Positions 60,447 through 64,000 of a stretch of DNA of 64,000 nt are shown one piece after another. Each line of letters opens with the position of its first letter. The stretch's first letter is position 1. The stretch lies in the NCBI RefSeq assembly GCF_000718255.1, contig NZ_JOFJ01000017.1, positions 52,856-116,855 on the forward strand, read 5' to 3'. The notes beneath the pieces are model-generated. The model did no database searches. It was not told the origin of the DNA and saw only the letters and a list, made by a program, of their open reading frames with translations. The stretch comes from Spirillospora albida. Lineage in GTDB: Bacteria; Actinomycetota; Actinomycetes; Streptosporangiales; Streptosporangiaceae. A program made the position numbers and the translations under genes.

Positions 60447-61328
60447 TCACCCCGCGCGGGACAGGATCCGGACCGCGTTCACCGTCGCGTATCCGCGCCA
60501 TTCCAGGGAGGCGGCGGGCGAGTGGGCGGCGAAGTCGACGGACCAGCCCCCGTCCTCCCGCTGCCCGGCCGCGAGCCGCTCCAGCTCGTCCCGGACGACA
60601 CGCGGGTCGAACAGCGCGCGCACCGGCGTACCCGGGTCGGGGGCGAAGTCGAGAGGACGCATCATCTCGTCCTCCAGGCCGCCCTCGACATGGACGCGTC
60701 CGTCCGGCGGGAGGAACGCGCCCAGCTCGGCGATCAGGCCGGCGGCCTCGGGCTCGCGGTCGTGGACGGCGTCCAGGAACCGCAGCGAGAACGACAGGAC
60801 CAGCGCGTGCGGCTCCTTCTCGAGCGCCCGGACGGCGTCCAGGCAGTAGCGCGTGGCACGGGCGAGCCACGGATGCGCGGCGACCGCCGGATCGTGCCGC
60901 GCGACGCGCTGCGCCATCGCGGTGACCGCGGCGGTGATCTGGAGCGAGGACGCCCGCGGGTCGGCGCCCGTCCAGAACGGCGCGCACGCCGCCGGATCGG
61001 GCACCGGCAGGGCGAACGGAACGCCCCCGTCCGGGAGCGCCGCGCCCGCCAGCCAGTCGCAGAGCGCCGCCGACTCCGGAACGGGCTCCGGGCCGAGTTC
61101 GGCCAGCACCTCGAACGCGTGCAGCGCCGCCGCGGGCTGGCTCGTCCGGGACCGCAGGTCGGGTTCGAGGCCCCACCCGTATCCGCCGTCGGGGTTGCGG
61201 TAGGAACCGAGCGCCGCCCGCACCGCGGCCCGGTCGCCGCAGCCCCGCAGCAGGTCGAACCGGCGCCGGTCGAGCGGGCGCGCGTGCGCGGCCATGAAGC
61301 CGGCGGCCGCCTCGAGATCGAAGGTCAT
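60447..61328 (-). CDS. Alpha/alpha-barrel protein (squalene-cyclase/prenyltransferase repeat-like)
   Basis: 293 aa. Repeated Gly-Trp helices (SYRNPDGGYGWGLEPD and AAGQREDGGWSVDF) suggest QW-type repeats of a terpene cyclase/prenyltransferase barrel, but the DxDD cyclase motif is not visible. No signal peptide. ATG 61326-61328. Distantly related hypothetical proteins occur in actinobacteria. A catalytic role is uncertain. Confidence 0.65.
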   Translation of the reverse strand: MTFDLEAAAGFMAAHARPLDRRRFDLLRGCGDRAAVRAALGSYRNPDGGYGWGLEPDLRSRTSQPAAALHAFEVLAELGPEPVPESAALCDWLAGAALPDGGVPFALPVPDPAACAPFWTGADPRASSLQITAAVTAMAQRVARHDPAVAAHPWLARATRYCLDAVRALEKEPHALVLSFSLRFLDAVHDREPEAAGLIAELGAFLPPDGRVHVEGGLEDEMMRPLDFAPDPGTPVRALFDPRVVRDELERLAAGQREDGGWSVDFAAHSPAASLEWRGYATVNAVRILSRAG

Positions 61329-61379
61329 CCCCCCAGCATGGCCGCCGCGCGCCGCCCGATCTTGCAGGTTCCGGACGTG

Positions 61380-62681
61380 TCAGCCGGCGCGCAGCGCGAG
61401 GCCCAGCGCCCGGAACTGCTCGACCGGCCGGTGGTAGCCACGCTCGATGTGGTGGACGCCCCGCAGCGTGGACGGCCCCTCCGCCACCGCGGCCGCGAGC
61501 ACCGCCGAGAAACCGGCGCGGATGTCGGGCATCGTCACGTCCCCGCCGCGCAGCTTGCTGACGCCCCGCACGACCGCCGAGTGCAGCGCGGGCGTGTCGT
61601 GGTACCGGCAGGCGGGGCCGCCGAGGCACGTGTCGTACACCTCGATCTCGGCGCCCATGCTCTTCAGCGCCGGGACGTACGCGAGCCGGTTCTCGTACAC
61701 GGTCTCGTGCAGCACCGACATGCCGTCCGCCTGCGTGAACAGCACCATCAGCGGGGTCTGCCAGTCCGTCGCGAACCCGGGATGGGTGTCGGTCTGGACG
61801 GCCGCGGGCAGCAGCCCGTCCGGCGCCGACGCCATGATCCAGTCGTCGGTGATGTCGAACCGCGCGCCCATCCCGGTCAGGGTGGTGATCGCCGTGACGA
61901 GCCGGTCCTGCGGGCAGCCGTGCACCCGCACCTCGCCGCCCGTCACCAGCCCCGCCACCAGGTACGAGAACGCCTCGATCCGGTCGCCGGCGAGCCGGGT
62001 CTGCGCGCCGCTGAGCCGCTCGACGCCCTCGACGACGATCCGCCGGTCGGGCGCGAACGAGATCCGCGCGCCCATCCGCTGCAGGAACAGCGCCAGCTCG
62101 ACGATCTCCGGCTCCATCGCCGCGTTCCGGATGACCGTCCTGCCCTCCGCCCGCACCGCCGCGAGCAGCACCGTCTCGGTGGCGCCGACGCTCGGGTACG
62201 GCAGGTCGATCCGCGTCCCGGCGAGCCGGGTCGCGCGCGCGTGGATGCCGTCCGCGGCGAGGGTGACCTCCGCTCCGAACCGGCGCAGCGCCTCCACATG
62301 GAAGTCGACCGGCCGCCGCCCGATGGGGTCGCCGCCCACCAGCGGGACGAACGCCTCACCCGCCAGGTGCAGCAGCGGACCCAGCATCAGGATCGGGATC
62401 CGGTTCAGCCCGGTGAACGCCTTGCCGACGCTCGGGTCCGTCACCGGACCCGGCACGATGGTGATCTCCTCCGCGGACCGCTCGACGCCCATTCCGACGT
62501 GCTCCAGCATGCCCGCGGTGATGCCGACCTCGCCGACGTCCGGCGCGTTGCGGATCGTGCTCGCCTCCGCGCCCAGCATCGCCGCCACCATGTGCTTGCT
62601 GACGGCGTTCTTCGCGCCCCGCACGGTGACGTCGCCGCGCAGCGGCCCGGACGGTTCGATCTCCCACAGCTTCTCGCTCAC
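61380..62681 (-). CDS. UDP-N-acetylglucosamine 1-carboxyvinyltransferase (MurA-like, Asp variant)
   Basis: 433-aa EPSP-synthase-family enzyme adding enolpyruvate to UDP-GlcNAc. VRGAKNAVSKHMVAAMLGAE carries the conserved Lys-Asn pair. The fosfomycin-target Cys is replaced by Asp118 in VGGDPIGRRPVDFH, as in mycobacterial MurA, predicting intrinsic fosfomycin resistance. The surrounding sequence (MLGPLLHLAGEAFVPLVGG) departs from typical MurA, so this may be a paralogue. GTG 62679-62681 is 7 nt after a TAGGCT box, suggesting leaderless translation. Confidence 0.85.
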   Translation of the reverse strand: MSEKLWEIEPSGPLRGDVTVRGAKNAVSKHMVAAMLGAEASTIRNAPDVGEVGITAGMLEHVGMGVERSAEEITIVPGPVTDPSVGKAFTGLNRIPILMLGPLLHLAGEAFVPLVGGDPIGRRPVDFHVEALRRFGAEVTLAADGIHARATRLAGTRIDLPYPSVGATETVLLAAVRAEGRTVIRNAAMEPEIVELALFLQRMGARISFAPDRRIVVEGVERLSGAQTRLAGDRIEAFSYLVAGLVTGGEVRVHGCPQDRLVTAITTLTGMGARFDITDDWIMASAPDGLLPAAVQTDTHPGFATDWQTPLMVLFTQADGMSVLHETVYENRLAYVPALKSMGAEIEVYDTCLGGPACRYHDTPALHSAVVRGVSKLRGGDVTMPDIRAGFSAVLAAAVAEGPSTLRGVHHIERGYHRPVEQFRALGLALRAG

Positions 62682-62688
62682 GACGTGC

Positions 62689-62694
62689 AGCCTA
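62689..62694 (-). promoter_or_regulatory. Candidate -10 box (TAGGCT) for leaderless murA-like gene
   Basis: Minus-strand TAGGCT followed by 7 nt and the GTG at 62681; no ribosome site fits between. Confidence 0.45.
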
Positions 62695-62736
62695 AGCCCG
62701 CCGCGCCGATGCGCGGACCGGTTCGGGCATCCGGTT

Positions 62737-63234
62737 TCACCCGCTTTCCGAGCGGCTCCCCGTGCGGTGCTCCCGCTCCCGCCGCTCGGCGGACTCGCGC
62801 GGATCGTCGATCCGCGTCGGCCCGTCACCGTCCAGTTCCGTGTGCCGCTCGGTCGTGTAGAAACGCACTTCGTGCCCGTCGGGATCGTGCAGCTCGGGCA
62901 GGACCCATCCGATCGTGGCAAAGTGGACGCCGGCGTGGGCTTCGCCGAGCCGCGCGAGCCGCTCGGCGAGTTCCTCGATCGTCTTCTTGTCGGGGACCCC
63001 GATGGCGAAGTAGTCGAATCCGGCGGCCGCGCGGGCGCGCTCGGGATCGAGCCTGAGCGCCAGCCCGGGACCGCCGTCCGGATGCTCCAGGGCGACCCCC
63101 ATGAGGGTCCCCTTCTCGACGAACTCGACCGCCACCTCGTAGCCGAGCCGTGACCGGTACCAGTCGATCGACCGCTCCAGGTCGCCGACCGGCAGCTTCA
63201 GATGATGGACCCCGTCCAACCGCGGTACGGACAT
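62737..63234 (-). CDS. VOC-family (glyoxalase-like) protein
   Basis: 165-aa vicinal oxygen chelate protein. VPRLDGVHHLKLPVGDLERS and FYTTERHTEL frame two beta-alpha-beta-beta-beta modules; the metal-type residues are His in GVHHLKLPV and Glu in HDPDGHEVRFY. The tail is Arg/Glu-rich (RIDDPRESAERREREHRTG). ATG 63232-63234. Divergent from tetR around a palindrome, so its expression is probably controlled by that regulator. Substrate unknown. Confidence 0.85.
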   Translation of the reverse strand: MSVPRLDGVHHLKLPVGDLERSIDWYRSRLGYEVAVEFVEKGTLMGVALEHPDGGPGLALRLDPERARAAAGFDYFAIGVPDKKTIEELAERLARLGEAHAGVHFATIGWVLPELHDPDGHEVRFYTTERHTELDGDGPTRIDDPRESAERREREHRTGSRSESG

Positions 63235-63243
63235 CGCTCCCCT

Positions 63244-63258
63244 TGCAGTACCACTGCA
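63244..63258. promoter_or_regulatory. Palindromic operator between VOC and tetR
   Basis: TGCAGT-ACC-ACTGCA, perfect 6-bp arms, 10 bp before the VOC start and 24-38 bp before the tetR start. Outer arms TTGCAG / CTGCAA (63243-63248 and 63273-63278) form a second, wider dyad. Confidence 0.55.
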
Positions 63259-63281
63259 TTGTTACAGTTATGCTGCAACGT

Positions 63282-63941
63282 ATGAACGACCCCGTCAAGG
63301 GTCTCCGCGCGGCCCGGACCGCGGAGACCGAGGAGAAGATCCTGCGTGCCGCCACGGATCTCTTCGTCCGGCAGGGCTACGCGGCCACCACCCTTACCGC
63401 CGTCGCGGCGCAGGCCGGCGTCGCGCCCCGCACCGTCTATGTCCGGTTCGGCACGAAGGCGGCGCTACTCAAGAGAGCGGCCGACGTCGCCATGGCCGGC
63501 GACACGGCTCCCATCGACATCCGCGGCCGCGACTGGTTCGTCCGGGCACGCACCGCCCCCACCGCCGAAGCCCGCATCGCGGCCCTGGTCACCGGCGGCC
63601 GGCACATGCTGGAACGCTCTGGCGACATCCTCGCCGTGGCCCTGGAGGCCGCCGCCACGGAACCCGACCTCGCCGCCGCCGCACAGGCCGCCCGCGAAGC
63701 GACCCACGAGAACATCCGCCTCTTCTGGACGGACATGGCCCGGGATTCCCTCATCGGCCCGGACGCCGACCTCGACTGGCTCATCGACACCACCACGGTC
63801 CTGGTGCACGCGGAGACGTATCTCCTGGCCCGCAAGATGATCGGCTGGGACCCGGCGGCCTACGAGGAATGGCTGACCATTACCCTCACACGGATGTGCG
63901 CAAATGAGAAAGGCCCCGCCTTTCGGCGGGGCCTTCTCTGA
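63282..63941 (+). CDS. TetR-family regulator
   Basis: 219-aa TetR protein. HTH: ETEEKILRAATDLFVRQGYA then AQAGVAPRTVYVRFGTKAAL; helical effector domain follows. The ATG at 63282 is 7 nt after TATGCT (63269-63274), suggesting leaderless translation; an upstream ATG at 63270 is the alternative. It probably represses itself and the divergent VOC gene through the palindrome in between. The last ~11 codons (EKGPAFRRGLL) are encoded by the rrn terminator hairpin of the opposite strand. Confidence 0.87.
   Translation: MNDPVKGLRAARTAETEEKILRAATDLFVRQGYAATTLTAVAAQAGVAPRTVYVRFGTKAALLKRAADVAMAGDTAPIDIRGRDWFVRARTAPTAEARIAALVTGGRHMLERSGDILAVALEAAATEPDLAAAAQAAREATHENIRLFWTDMARDSLIGPDADLDWLIDTTTVLVHAETYLLARKMIGWDPAAYEEWLTITLTRMCANEKGPAFRRGLL
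63906..63938 (-). terminator. rRNA operon terminator overlapping the tetR 3' end
   Basis: Minus-strand hairpin AAGGCCCCGCC / GGCGGGGCCTT (11-bp stem, GAAA loop, plus GAG/CTC with one bulged base), ending in TTTCTCATTTG. It starts 9 nt after the 5S end. On the plus strand the same bases are tetR codons and its stop. Confidence 0.8.
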
Positions 63942-63946
63942 TATGT

Positions 63947-64000
63947 GTCCGGCGGCGTCCTACTCTCCCACACGGTCTCCCATGCAGTACCATCGGCGCT
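63947..64000 (-). rRNA. rrf: 5S ribosomal RNA, 3' part (5' end beyond window)
   Basis: On the minus strand the bases read AGCGCCGATGGTACTGCATG then GGAGACCGTGTGGGAGAGTA and GGACGCCGCCGGAC: the conserved 3' half of actinobacterial 5S rRNA (helices IV/V and the 3' strand of helix I). About 54 of ~117 nt are inside the window. The rest of the rrn operon lies to the right on the minus strand. A terminator follows. Confidence 0.92.

Noticed and set aside
59934..63056. Plus-strand open frame of about 1,040 codons opposite FMO, barrel protein and MurA
   Set aside because: Composition bias and lack of any domain; three genes with clear motifs occupy the other strand.

Overview
The window is very GC-rich, densely coded DNA with many GTG starts and 4-bp ATGA/GTGA gene overlaps. 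The phosphatidylinositol-mannoside genes, the Asp-type MurA, the ROK, CGNR and SpoIIE-type regulators and a CYP157-like P450 point to a filamentous actinobacterium, most likely Thermomonosporaceae (Actinomadura-like). No transposase, phage gene, CRISPR array or complete tRNA was seen.

Region 1 (1-18.7 kb) is a conserved chromosomal block, mostly on the minus strand: thrS, HIT, [insertion], pgsA-patA-pimA-lemA-like, DUF3048 lipoprotein, pdxS, hypothetical, pdxT, yebC, eis-like, ruvC-ruvA-ruvB (ruvB runs off the left edge). It covers threonyl-tRNA charging, mannosylated lipid synthesis, vitamin B6 synthesis and Holliday-junction processing. A module with an EF-G2-like GTPase, a Tat polysaccharide deacetylase and a DCC-family protein separates HIT from pgsA. 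thrS has a leader that looks like a classical attenuator: a 24-codon peptide with three consecutive Thr codons followed by a strong terminator hairpin.

Region 2 (18.7-27.5 kb) is accessory: a decayed sugar-porter pseudogene, a NarL-type two-component system, an acyl-CoA dehydrogenase/TetR pair divergent from SDR and quinone oxidoreductase genes around a 22-bp palindromic operator, a ROK regulator divergent from an MFS transporter, and a cold-shock protein.

Region 3 (27.8-37.6 kb) is a catabolic cluster for kynurenine through the 3-hydroxyanthranilate meta-cleavage route: ALDH, hydratase, decarboxylase, RidA deaminase, 3-HAO, ACMSD and kynureninase in one operon, a divergent LysR regulator, then kynurenine formamidase, an EamA exporter and a CGNR regulator.

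Region 4 (37.7-47 kb) has a secreted penicillin/acyl-homoserine-lactone acylase, a DUF4253 protein, the translationally coupled myo-inositol operon iolE-iolC-iolB-iolD, and an exported two-domain protein.

Region 5 (47-64 kb) is mixed: a PAS-GAF-PP2C-HATPase stress regulator, an NmrA-like protein, a spermidine-synthase-like protein, an MBL hydrolase, a broken PPOX gene, an orphan P450 without the ExxR motif, an aromatic amino-acid decarboxylase, an FAD monooxygenase, a divergent MurA, and a VOC/TetR pair. The last 54 bases are the 3' end of a minus-strand 5S rRNA, whose terminator lies inside the 3' end of the tetR reading frame. Several genes appear leaderless, with TAGGCT or TAGGGT -10 boxes 7-8 nt before the start codon.
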